Virus record (IMG/VR): IMGVR_UViG_3300034104_000205
Span: 1-21,217 of that record
Reading direction: 5' to 3' (one strand)
Length of the DNA: 21,217 nt
DNA from: a virus
Part shown: piece by piece, positions 6,301-14,331 of the stretch
Position numbering within the stretch: the first letter of the stretch is position 1
How the letters are laid out: each line of letters opens with the position of its first letter
The notes under the pieces: model-generated
What the model was told of the DNA's origin: nothing
The model's input: only the letters and a program-made list of their open reading frames with translations
The model's database searches: none
Translations under genes and position numbers: made by a program

Positions 6301-8251
6301 CATGATTGCACGCTTGGGCGTACTGCTCGGGCTGAACACCGCCGAATTCAATCAGGGTCTTGCTCAATCGGGCAAGAAGATGGAAGAGTTTGTCGGCAAG
6401 GCAAAAGGCATGGCAACAGTGGCAGCAGGCGCATTCGCGGCCATGACTGTCAAAGCAACCATGTTCGCTGATGGAGTTGCCGATATTGCGGCGGCAAATG
6501 ATGTAGCGATTGATACTGTCGTCAAGCTACAAAACTCGCTTGAGAGGGCGGGGGGCGAATTCAATAATGCGGGCAAGATGTTTGCCTCGTTCAATAACTA
6601 TGTGGACAAGGCCGCAGAGGGATCGTTTGAGGCGCAACGCAACTTTGCCAAGATGGGCATTTCCCTCAAAGACCTAGAGAGTCTGACGGGTGAGCAGCTT
6701 TTCTTACAAACCATTCAAGGCATCGCCAACATTGAAGACCCGTTGACGCGCTCCGCGAAAGCAATGGAAATGTTAGGCAAGGCGGCCAAAGGGGTCGATC
6801 TTGCAACGATGGCCAAAGAGATGCAAAGCATGGAGTCGGTCACGGATCGACAGGCCAATGCGATCAAACTGCTTGCTGACTTTTATGGCAGTTTGGAAAA
6901 GGCAAGTCGCAATCTAACCTTGAGCTTCATCGACTTTTTGGAGCCTGCGCTTCGCAAGATCAATTCAGCATTGGACAAGATGAGCGAACACGCCAAGTCA
7001 GGCACGCTCGTCCAAGGCTTTTTCTCGACTCTTGCCGACGATTTCAAGACTGCGCGTATTCAAGCAACGCTTGAGGAAATTGAAAGATTAAACGCCAAGA
7101 TTGCCGACCCAAATGTCGGACAGTTTTGGAAGTCGGGATACAAGAAAGAACTGGCAGACGCCATCAAGCTGCTAGACGAACTTCGTGGGCCGCAAAAGCA
7201 AGCAACGCAGGCCGATGTGCGAAGGGTCGAACCCGTTGAACCGGCAATGACCGCTGAAGGCAAGACGGGCGGCAAGGTCAGGGATATTAAAAAGGGAGTT
7301 GACCCGGAAGAAGAAAAGCGCAAGAAAGAAGAAGAACGCGCAGAGTTGGAGCGTCGTCGTCGCTTTGTGGATGGTATGCGCCGTGCAGACGAAGAATTTG
7401 TCGCACGAGAGCAAGCGTCAATTGCCTACGCAAAGTACGTTGATCAAATCGTCAAGGGCGACGAGGCACAAAATCGAGCCATTACTACCGAAGAAAGACT
7501 GCTTCATCTTGAGTCGCAAAGGAAAGACATCAAGGAATACAACTATCAGTACCTTCGGTCTTTCATTAATCTGACCGCACAACAAGCCGAGGAACAAGAA
7601 AAACTCAGACAAGCCGAGTTGCTTCCCGCAGACCGAGAAGCGGCGCAAGAGCGTCTTAATCAAATCTATGAACGCAGGCTTAACCTCATCAAACAAATTC
7701 GAGATGCAGAGGAAAAAGCCAATCAAGACATCGGCGTGTTTGAAGGCTTAAAAAAGGCTGCGGGCGACTTCTTCAAAGAATTCCCGAGGGACATGGAAAC
7801 CGGCGCAATGATGTTCGGCTCGCTCATGGGCAACATGACCCGTGCGCTTGACGACTTCGTGCGTACCGGCAAGCTCAACTTCAAAGAGTTTGCCCGCAGC
7901 ATCATCCTTGACATGATTGCCATTCAACTGAAGGCTTCGGCCATGAAGTTGTTGTCAAGCGTCTTCGGCTTCAATCTCCCTGCGCGGGCGATGGGCGGTC
8001 CTGTAACGGGCAACTCTGCCTACCTTGTCGGTGAGCGTGGGCCTGAACTGTTCGTGCCGCGCATGAGTGGCACCATCATCCCTAACCACAATCTGCAAAG
8101 CGCAGGCGGTGGCACCACCGTGACCAACAACTACATCAATGCGATTGATGTGAAGTCGTTTGAAGAACGCATCATGGGCAGTTCAAACGCAGTGTGGGCG
8201 GCTAACCTGTACGCTCAGAAACGACTGCCATTGGGCGCAGGGAGAATGTAA
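6293..8251 (+). CDS. Tail tape measure protein
   Basis: The 652-aa protein spans the tail lumen and sets tail length. It has an Ala-rich helical N-terminal region (QSGKKMEEFVGKAKGMATVA and a hydrophobic stretch), a long charged coiled-coil centre (about residues 330-490, rich in EEEKRKKEEERAELERRRR-type sequence), and a C-terminal part typical of lambda-type tape measures (GGPVTGNSAYLVGERGPELF near 567-586). The start is GTG 6293, with AAAGG seven bases upstream. ATG 6302 would be too far from it. Using the roughly 1.5 angstrom per residue rule for helical tape measures, the tail would be near 100 nm. That figure is inference. No lytic transglycosylase or peptidase domain is visible. Confidence 0.92.
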   Translation: MANMIARLGVLLGLNTAEFNQGLAQSGKKMEEFVGKAKGMATVAAGAFAAMTVKATMFADGVADIAAANDVAIDTVVKLQNSLERAGGEFNNAGKMFASFNNYVDKAAEGSFEAQRNFAKMGISLKDLESLTGEQLFLQTIQGIANIEDPLTRSAKAMEMLGKAAKGVDLATMAKEMQSMESVTDRQANAIKLLADFYGSLEKASRNLTLSFIDFLEPALRKINSALDKMSEHAKSGTLVQGFFSTLADDFKTARIQATLEEIERLNAKIADPNVGQFWKSGYKKELADAIKLLDELRGPQKQATQADVRRVEPVEPAMTAEGKTGGKVRDIKKGVDPEEEKRKKEEERAELERRRRFVDGMRRADEEFVAREQASIAYAKYVDQIVKGDEAQNRAITTEERLLHLESQRKDIKEYNYQYLRSFINLTAQQAEEQEKLRQAELLPADREAAQERLNQIYERRLNLIKQIRDAEEKANQDIGVFEGLKKAAGDFFKEFPRDMETGAMMFGSLMGNMTRALDDFVRTGKLNFKEFARSIILDMIAIQLKASAMKLLSSVFGFNLPARAMGGPVTGNSAYLVGERGPELFVPRMSGTIIPNHNLQSAGGGTTVTNNYINAIDVKSFEERIMGSSNAVWAANLYAQKRLPLGAGRM

Positions 8252-8902
8252 ATGTCATTCCAAACAATCGTTGACATTCAGCAGTCGATGACTGTGAACA
8301 ACCGACGAACCATCGGTCAGCAAGTGACGCGGGGCGGGCAGATCAGAACGGCGCAGTACCTTACTTCCGTTCCTTGGGTGTTCACCATCGTCCCGCACAA
8401 CTACCTGTACTACCCACAGGTTCGGGATGTTATTCAGACTATCGACAACCTCGACCGGCAGACGGCGGCAAACATCACGTTTAGCGGCACCACGCTTTCT
8501 TGGTTCACGGCTTATCAGGGCGACCTAAGTGCAGGACAGGCTGCGGCTTTGACGCTTGCATCAGTCCCGCCTGCCAACTCTCAGACGATCACGGTTGGCA
8601 ATCTTCCTGCCGTATCTTCCACGTCCTATGTCTTTAAGGCGGGCGACTTCCTGCAACTCGGCAGCTATGTCTACAAAGTCACGGCCAATGTGCTGCGGGG
8701 AAGTGCCTCAACGGTCAGCGTCAATCTTCATCGTCCGGTGATTGGCACACCCGCCACAGGAACGCTCACGGCAGTTGGTTCGTCTGTTTACTTCCCGGTG
8801 TATGCGGAAGTCTGCCCGACCTACTCGCTCACGCCTATGACAAACGGCGCATTTGTGAATTGGGATGAGCCATTCGTGTTTCGGGAGAACGTCGCGCCAT
8901 GA
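8252..8902 (+). CDS. Minor tail protein, probable distal tail component
   Basis: The 216-aa protein starts directly after the tape measure TAA, with GGGAG seven bases upstream. It is beta-rich: an N-terminal IGQQVTRGGQIRTAQYLTS strand pair, a Tyr/Trp-rich middle, and a Gly/Val/Thr-rich insert (about residues 100-170) that looks like a small beta domain with GDFLQLGSYVYKV. The end WDEPFVFRENVAP resembles other phage tail proteins that follow the tape measure. In lambda this place is held by gpM/gpL, and in other siphoviruses by the distal tail protein ring. I do not recognise a named family for certain. Its stop overlaps the next start as ATGA. Confidence 0.65.
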   Translation: MSFQTIVDIQQSMTVNNRRTIGQQVTRGGQIRTAQYLTSVPWVFTIVPHNYLYYPQVRDVIQTIDNLDRQTAANITFSGTTLSWFTAYQGDLSAGQAAALTLASVPPANSQTITVGNLPAVSSTSYVFKAGDFLQLGSYVYKVTANVLRGSASTVSVNLHRPVIGTPATGTLTAVGSSVYFPVYAEVCPTYSLTPMTNGAFVNWDEPFVFRENVAP

Positions 8903-9552
8903 CCACCACGATGACCGCGCTTAATAGCGCAAACATCCGACACGCCGAATTCGTCAAGCTGTCAGTTGGCAATCCCGCATCGCCAACCGTCTACACCTTC
9001 TGCAACGCTGCTGCTCCCGTGACGGTCAGCGGTATCACCTTTAGTTCGCTCGGGGCGCTGTTGGCTGTCGGTGAAGTGCAGCGGGATGTCAAGGCAACCT
9101 CGTTTGATATGTCGATCTCTTTGACCGGCATTGATCCGAACTACGTTGCTCTGATTCTCTCAAGCGACATCAAGGGCAGCACCGTAGAGGTTTGGCGCGG
9201 CTTCCTTGACTCTGACAATCAGATCATCACCACGCCGACGCTTCAATTCTTCAAGCGGTGGCAAGGCATCATCAACAACGTCAACATTACAGAAGACTTC
9301 AACGAGCAGATGCGGCAGCGCGTGGCGACTTGCAACATCACTTGCTCAAGCATGAGGCGGGTGCTAGAAAACCGCCTTGCAGGCATCAAGACCAACAAAA
9401 CCATTTGGCAGTCGATCTATCCCGGCGATACCTCCATGAGCCGAGTCGATGCCATCTCGAACACCTACTTTGACTTCGGCGGCAAGCCCAACACGGGCAG
9501 CATTTCAGAGCCGGGTGGCGGGCAAGAAATACCGGAGACACAACAAAATTGA
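8899..9552 (+). CDS. Minor tail protein, probable baseplate hub (DUF2163/gpL-like)
   Basis: The 217-aa product begins in an ATGA overlap. It contains ITFSSLGALLAVGEVQRDVK, then SFDMSISLTGIDPNYVALIL and a strand-rich VEVWRGFLDSDNQII section describing a hub-like beta domain, followed by FKRWQGIINNVNITED. The C-terminal part (RVLENRLAGIKTNKTIWQS, then YPGDTSMSRVDAISNTYFDF) resembles the end of phage proteins annotated as DUF2163 or minor tail proteins, in which a Cys-containing segment precedes it (CNITCSSM here). In lambda the equivalent gpL carries cysteines that bind an Fe-S cluster. Here only the pair in CNITC is evident, so that function is not claimed. The final residues are Gly/Gln-rich. 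Confidence 0.65.
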   Translation: MTTTMTALNSANIRHAEFVKLSVGNPASPTVYTFCNAAAPVTVSGITFSSLGALLAVGEVQRDVKATSFDMSISLTGIDPNYVALILSSDIKGSTVEVWRGFLDSDNQIITTPTLQFFKRWQGIINNVNITEDFNEQMRQRVATCNITCSSMRRVLENRLAGIKTNKTIWQSIYPGDTSMSRVDAISNTYFDFGGKPNTGSISEPGGGQEIPETQQN

Positions 9553-9995
9553 TCCGCGAAGCATCCAAGTTTGATCTAGACGCTTGCGTTGAGATGATGC
9601 GTAAGTACGCATCAGAGTCGCCTATCTTCAAACTTCGGCAAGCTGCGTTTCACGACAACTATTATGTAAGGCACTTCCTGTTTAGTTTGATCTGCGGTCG
9701 CGGGTTCATCTTTGTTGACAGTCAATATCGCGGAATGATTGCCGCCATCGTCACGCCAAACATTTGGTGCCCCGGCGTGCATGAGGTTAAAGAGTTGGCG
9801 TGGTGGGTTGACCCCGAGCACCGAGATGGAACAATCGGCGGCAAGTTGTTTGTTGCCTATAAGGTCAAGGCCGAAAAGCTGATCAAGGAAGGTCGGGCGC
9901 AGGTTATGAGCGTGTCGCTTATGGCTAACAGCCCATCAATTGATTTAGAGGGTCGCGGGTTCAAGCGGATTGAATCCACCTTCTGCAAGGAATAG
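9549..9995 (+). CDS. GNAT-family N-acetyltransferase in the tail module
   Basis: The 148-aa protein has the GNAT shape: an N-terminal helix pair (ASKFDLDACVEMMRKYASES), a beta strand (GRGFIFVDS), a central strand and acetyl-CoA loop (VHEVKELAWWVDPEHRDGTI, residues about 78-96) leading into a helix, and a C-terminal GRGFKRIESTF. The loop reads R92-D-G-T-I-G97-G, where the usual R-x-x-G-x-G has Thr in place of the first Gly. It starts at TTG 9549, overlapping the previous stop as TTGA, with GGAGA ten bases upstream. The substrate is unknown. Acetylation of a tail or host surface protein, or a non-catalytic role, are both possible. Its position just before the J-like gene is where NlpC-type peptidases often occur. 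Confidence 0.82.
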   Translation: MIREASKFDLDACVEMMRKYASESPIFKLRQAAFHDNYYVRHFLFSLICGRGFIFVDSQYRGMIAAIVTPNIWCPGVHEVKELAWWVDPEHRDGTIGGKLFVAYKVKAEKLIKEGRAQVMSVSLMANSPSIDLEGRGFKRIESTFCKE

Positions 9996-9997
9996 AA

Positions 9998-12900
9998 ATG
10001 CCCGCAACCATGATTCTTGCCGCCATCGGTGTCAGTGCAGCCACGATTGGCGCAACGGCATTTGCTGCGGCTGTCTTTGCGATCAACTTTGCCGTTTCTT
10101 ACACAGTGACTCGGGTGTTTGGCGCGAAGCCCCCGCGTCAGCAGGACAACGGCGTAAGGCAGCAGATTCCTCCAAGCGCAGACAACTCTATCCCTGTCGT
10201 CTACGGTGAAGCATGGATGGGCGGCACCTTTGTTGATGCGGTGCTGACTTCTGACAACCAAGCGATGTACTACGTCTTGGCGATCAGCAACATCTCGCCA
10301 AACGGTCAGTTCACTTTCGACACTACTCAGTTTTACTACGGTGATCGGCTCATTACCTTTGCGCCCGGAACCAACCAAGTCGCATCTCTGACTGACGGCG
10401 CGGGTAACGTCGATACAAAGATCAACGGTTACCTCTACATCAACCTGTACACCTCGACCGCATCGGGAACCATTACAACCGTTCTCGGCACCGCGCCGAA
10501 TGTGGCAATGGGTGGCGTAGACATCCCCGTTGCGCTTCGATGGCCTGCCTCGGGTCGGCAGATGAACGGGCTTGCATTTGCAATCGTCTACCTAAAGTAT
10601 TCGACCGATGCGGGATCGACCGGCTTGCAGCCTCTGACCTTTAGGGTCAAGCACGCATTGAACGGCACCGGCGTTGCAAAGCCGGGTTCTGTCCTCAAGG
10701 ACTATCTAACCAACACGGTCTATGGCGGCGCGGTGCCTTTGGCAAACGTCAACACCACGGCTTGCGACGACCTTGATACCTACTCAGACCAAACCATCAC
10801 CTACACGCCTTCGGGCGGCGGGTCAGCGACTCAGGCGCGGTATCGAATCAACGGCGTCATTGATACGGGCGAAACCGTACTCAACAACATCGAAAACGTA
10901 CTGATTGCTTGCGACTCGTGGATTGGTTATCAAGCTGAGTCGGGTCAGTGGGCACCCATCATCAACAAGGCAGAGTCCACGGGCTTTGCGTTTGATGACA
11001 CCAACATCATTGGCGACATTCGGGTATCGGCCACCGACATCACATCAAGCATCAATCAGGTTGAGTTGTCGTTTCCTTGGAAAGACAACAAAGACAAACC
11101 CGGCTATGTCTTCCTTAATCTAGCGGTGCTCAATCCTTCGCTGCTTTATCCGAATGAGCCAGTGAACAAGTACACCGCGACCCTGAGCATGGTCAATGAC
11201 TCTGTTCAGGCGCAGTACCTTGGCAATCGAATGTTGGAGCAGGCCCGCGAAGACTTGATCGTTTCCTTCAACACGGCATACCCCGGCATTCAAGTCAATG
11301 CGGGTGATGTGGTGAGCGTGACCAACTCTGCCTATGGTTGGACGAATAAGCTGTTCCGCGTCATTAAGGTCAATGAGGCAAGTCTGCCGGACGGCAACCT
11401 TGGTGCGCGTTTTGAACTAAGCGAGTACAACGCTCAGGTCTATGACGATATGCCGATCACGGCATTTACGCCTGCGCCCAACAGCGATCTTCAGTCGGGC
11501 TATTACTTCCCAACGCTATCTGCTCCGACATTTACAGACCAAGCACCTAGCGTGCAGCCGCCGACCTTCAGTGTTGTCTGTCAACTTCCTTCGACCGTTC
11601 GGGTCACAAGGGTCACTCTTTACTACACAACGTCAGCATCTCCGACGCCTAGCGATTGGAAGGTTTGGAATACAGAATCGGCGTCCAACGCGGCGGCATT
11701 TACGCCGGGCCTGTCACTTAAGTTCCCGAACGTCAATCTTGCTCCGGCAACTTACTACTTCGCCTTCTCGGTAGAAAACGAAGTTTCCATCTCGCAGCTT
11801 TCTACAACGTCTGCTGCTTTTGTTTGGTCGCCAACTTCTGCGGTCGGCCCCACCGGCCCTACGGGAAGTTCAGGCGCAACCGGCGGTACAGGAAACAAAA
11901 CCGGGCGTGCCGTTGTCTATCAATGGGCGATCACCATTCCCGCAGGACCAACAGGCACCTCAACCTATACATGGGCAACAGGCGACATCAGTCCTGTTCC
12001 CGCCGGATGGTCAACCACCATCACGGTATCGCCAAGCGCGGGCTTCACTCTTTGGGCGGCGACCGCCAATTTGATTGCCACCGATGCCGACGCGACAAGC
12101 ACGATCAATTGGTCGACGGCAAGCATTCTGTCGGCAGGCTACGCGGGGGTGACTGGGCCAACTGGCACTACAGGGCCAACTGGGTCAGGCACAAATGGCG
12201 CATCCTCCCGCATCTGTTTTGCGCGGGTGCCTAACAACCCGGCTCCGGTGTCGGGCAACATCACCACATCGGGTTCAGCATCATTCCCCTCAAGCGCACA
12301 GTCTTTGTCCACTTGGGGCTTCTCGGCTACTTGGGGCGCGTCTGACCCTAATCCGTCTAGCACTGACTCGCTGTATCAAAGCGATGGCATCTATGACCCG
12401 ACCACCGGCAACACGGTGTGGACGACGCCTTACATCTCAAGCCTGAAGGTCGGCACGCTGTCGGCCATTACAGTCAACACGGGTGCGCTGACGGTTCAAA
12501 ACACTTTGACCATCAACACGCTTGGAAAGATTCAGGGCGGTCAGACCGACTACAACACCGGAACGGGTTTCTTCCTTGGCTATAGCGGTGGTGCGTATAA
12601 GTTCAGCATCGGCTCGACCACGCAATCTCTGTTGTGGGATGGATCAACACTAAACATTACGGGTAACTTTGTCGGCAAGTCGGCATTGTTTAATGGTTCC
12701 ACCGTTGACGGTTCTTCAACTGCCACGGTCATCATCAAGCCTTCCACAACTTCAGGCGCGAACAGTCTGACGGTTGAAGGCACGGGGGCCGGATACGCAA
12801 TTGGCGTTTCGTCTAATTCGACCACTACCCCCGCGATTTCTTCACAAGGATTTTGGTACGGCGTTGAGGGCATCGGCTTTGCCCCCGGCACTACACGCGC

Positions 12901-13714
12901 AGCTATCGGCGTGCGCGGAATCGCATATGGTCAAAACACGGTTGGTGGGCAGTTTGAAGAATCGGGAGAAATTACTTCTCTTGCGCTAAAGGCAGTTGGC
13001 AAAGCAGTCATTACGGGCGATCTAACCGTCAATGGCAGCACCCTGTCTAGCGGCGTTCAACTTCCGCAATCCAATGAACTTAGGTGGAGAAATTCGGTCG
13101 GTGGACTTGGTGCTTATGTCTATACAGATGGCAACGATGCGCTTTACCTAATTTCGGGAGCATCGGGGTCCGCAAGTCCAAAGGCTGTTTTGTTTGGAAC
13201 AAAAGGGACATCCCGCGCTCGGATAGACGACTCTTTTCTTCGTCCCGAAGTGGACAATTCAATGACCTTGGGGTCGGCATTTTTCCGATTTGTGGATGTG
13301 TATGCCGTAAGCGGGTCGGTCAACACCTCGGACGAACGGGAAAAGAACATCCTTGGTGACAACCCTCTCGGGCTTAACTTCATCAACAAGCTGCAAACCA
13401 TTCAATACAAGTGGAAGGCGGCGCAGGCTGCGGTCAAGGAAAACGTCTTCGACGATGAAGGCAACCTGACAGGCGAACGGGAAATTCAACCGGCTCGCGA
13501 GGGCGTGCGTACTTTCCACGGCTTGAGTGCCCAACAAGTCAAGGCGACCTTAGATCAGCTTGGCGTGGATAGCTTTGCCGGGTGGGTGTTGGCAGACAAA
13601 GACGATCCTGACAGCATTCAGGGTTTACGCTACAGCGAATTCATCGCTCCGCTGATCAAAGCGGTGCAAGAGCTATCGCAAAAAGTTGCTGACTTGGAGG
13701 CAAAACTTAAATAG
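9998..13714 (+). CDS. Tail tip / central fibre protein (J-like) with C-terminal S74 intramolecular chaperone
   Basis: The 1238-aa protein forms the tail tip and fibre. Residues 1-40 are strongly hydrophobic, followed by RQQIPPSADNSIPVVYGEAW, the start seen in gpJ-like proteins. An FnIII-like beta domain lies near 505-610, then short Gly-Pro-Thr collagen-like linkers (about 616-640 and 716-734). A fibre segment with KIQGGQTDYNTGTGFFLGY (about 843-860) and repeated beta-helix-like strands follow. The last 128 residues are a peptidase S74 / endosialidase chaperone domain: S1111-D-E-R-E-K1116 matches the Ser/Lys dyad five apart, and LRYSEFIAPLIKAVQELSQK is the typical end. This domain trimerises the fibre and is expected to cleave itself off before Ser1111. 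AAGGA precedes the ATG by about seven bases. Confidence 0.88.
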   Translation: MPATMILAAIGVSAATIGATAFAAAVFAINFAVSYTVTRVFGAKPPRQQDNGVRQQIPPSADNSIPVVYGEAWMGGTFVDAVLTSDNQAMYYVLAISNISPNGQFTFDTTQFYYGDRLITFAPGTNQVASLTDGAGNVDTKINGYLYINLYTSTASGTITTVLGTAPNVAMGGVDIPVALRWPASGRQMNGLAFAIVYLKYSTDAGSTGLQPLTFRVKHALNGTGVAKPGSVLKDYLTNTVYGGAVPLANVNTTACDDLDTYSDQTITYTPSGGGSATQARYRINGVIDTGETVLNNIENVLIACDSWIGYQAESGQWAPIINKAESTGFAFDDTNIIGDIRVSATDITSSINQVELSFPWKDNKDKPGYVFLNLAVLNPSLLYPNEPVNKYTATLSMVNDSVQAQYLGNRMLEQAREDLIVSFNTAYPGIQVNAGDVVSVTNSAYGWTNKLFRVIKVNEASLPDGNLGARFELSEYNAQVYDDMPITAFTPAPNSDLQSGYYFPTLSAPTFTDQAPSVQPPTFSVVCQLPSTVRVTRVTLYYTTSASPTPSDWKVWNTESASNAAAFTPGLSLKFPNVNLAPATYYFAFSVENEVSISQLSTTSAAFVWSPTSAVGPTGPTGSSGATGGTGNKTGRAVVYQWAITIPAGPTGTSTYTWATGDISPVPAGWSTTITVSPSAGFTLWAATANLIATDADATSTINWSTASILSAGYAGVTGPTGTTGPTGSGTNGASSRICFARVPNNPAPVSGNITTSGSASFPSSAQSLSTWGFSATWGASDPNPSSTDSLYQSDGIYDPTTGNTVWTTPYISSLKVGTLSAITVNTGALTVQNTLTINTLGKIQGGQTDYNTGTGFFLGYSGGAYKFSIGSTTQSLLWDGSTLNITGNFVGKSALFNGSTVDGSSTATVIIKPSTTSGANSLTVEGTGAGYAIGVSSNSTTTPAISSQGFWYGVEGIGFAPGTTRAAIGVRGIAYGQNTVGGQFEESGEITSLALKAVGKAVITGDLTVNGSTLSSGVQLPQSNELRWRNSVGGLGAYVYTDGNDALYLISGASGSASPKAVLFGTKGTSRARIDDSFLRPEVDNSMTLGSAFFRFVDVYAVSGSVNTSDEREKNILGDNPLGLNFINKLQTIQYKWKAAQAAVKENVFDDEGNLTGEREIQPAREGVRTFHGLSAQQVKATLDQLGVDSFAGWVLADKDDPDSIQGLRYSEFIAPLIKAVQELSQKVADLEAKLK

Positions 13715-13730
13715 AATTTAGCAAGATAAG

Positions 13731-13842
13731 ACACCATCCGTAGCCCCGCAAGAGTGTGGGGAGCGTCACTACCCGGTTAGGGGAAACAGGATGTCAAGCA
13801 ATCAGGGCTTCCTGTGCTTTGCAAGAAAGGCAGGGTAAAGCC
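13731..13842 (+). other. Structured 5' region with short upstream ORF before BppU-like gene
   Basis: This gap between two fibre genes is unusually rich in inverted repeats. CCCCGC (13744-13749) pairs with GUGGGG (13756-13761), flanked by GUAG (13740-13743) with CUAC (13769-13772). ACAGG (13786-13790) pairs with CCUGU (13811-13815) around AAGC/GCUU (13796-13799 with 13807-13810). AGGGG precedes an ATG at 13791 that opens a 15-codon frame ([15 protein letters not shown]) ending at TAA 13836-13838. It may control translation of the next gene. I do not recognise a known riboswitch or ribozyme class. Confidence 0.3.
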
Positions 13843-14331
13843 ATAGCGATCTTCAACAAGAATACGCTTGCCCAAGTCAGCGGGTTCGACAATCCAATTC
13901 TTGCCGGTGAACTGGTTTGGAACCAAAAGACCTATTGGAATCTTTCGTTCACCAATTGCGCTACCGGCCTGCCGATTCCTCTGACCGGCGCAACGCTTGA
14001 CGCTCAGATCGTCCGGCGACAAGTCAGCAACATCGTAGACACCCGCAACGGTCTGACATTCGACATTGCGGATTACACGCCGACCCCCACGCCGGTCAAC
14101 CTCACGATAAGCAACCGCAATGACGCGGCAGGCACGTTCACGCTTGTCATTGACGATTCCACTTGGTCGCTGATCAACAGCGATCCTCAGCTAGAAATCA
14201 ACGCTCAGGATTGCGTGGGTTTCTCAGGGCGCATCAAGGTTTCCTTCCCCGCTAGTGGCAGCACGCCGCAGGATGACGCAATCATCTTCCTGCTGTTCCT
14301 TGTTCGCTCCGACGGGGTGGTGGTGGTATGA
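13756..14331 (+). CDS. BppU-like baseplate/fibre N-terminal domain protein (start uncertain)
   Basis: The conserved part reads [20 protein letters not shown] followed by [14 protein letters not shown] and [13 protein letters not shown], a beta-rich pattern like the N-terminal domain of phage baseplate upper proteins (BppU), which anchors fibres to the tail tip. Hydrophobic strands close the protein. The start is a problem: GTG 13756 is the longest canonical choice but its first 29 residues look non-coding and lie in a hairpin. TTG 13819 has AGGG at a long distance. The natural N-terminus by similarity would be at 13843, where the codon is ATA and the ribosome site AGGCAGGG is well placed. Up to 191 aa. 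The stop overlaps the collagen-like gene (ATGA), indicating coupled production of anchor and fibre. Confidence 0.65.
   Translation: MGSVTTRLGETGCQAIRASCALQERQGKAIAIFNKNTLAQVSGFDNPILAGELVWNQKTYWNLSFTNCATGLPIPLTGATLDAQIVRRQVSNIVDTRNGLTFDIADYTPTPTPVNLTISNRNDAAGTFTLVIDDSTWSLINSDPQLEINAQDCVGFSGRIKVSFPASGSTPQDDAIIFLLFLVRSDGVVVV

Noticed and set aside
7750-7756. A AAA AAG slippery heptamer in frame within the tape measure gene
   Set aside because: The -1 frame ends after about 31 codons without a recognisable product, and I saw no obvious downstream stem. Probably chance from the Lys codons.
13731-13842. Hammerhead or other known small ribozyme in the structured leader
   Set aside because: GAAAC is present, but the required CUGANGA core is missing on both strands, and no other class could be matched by eye.
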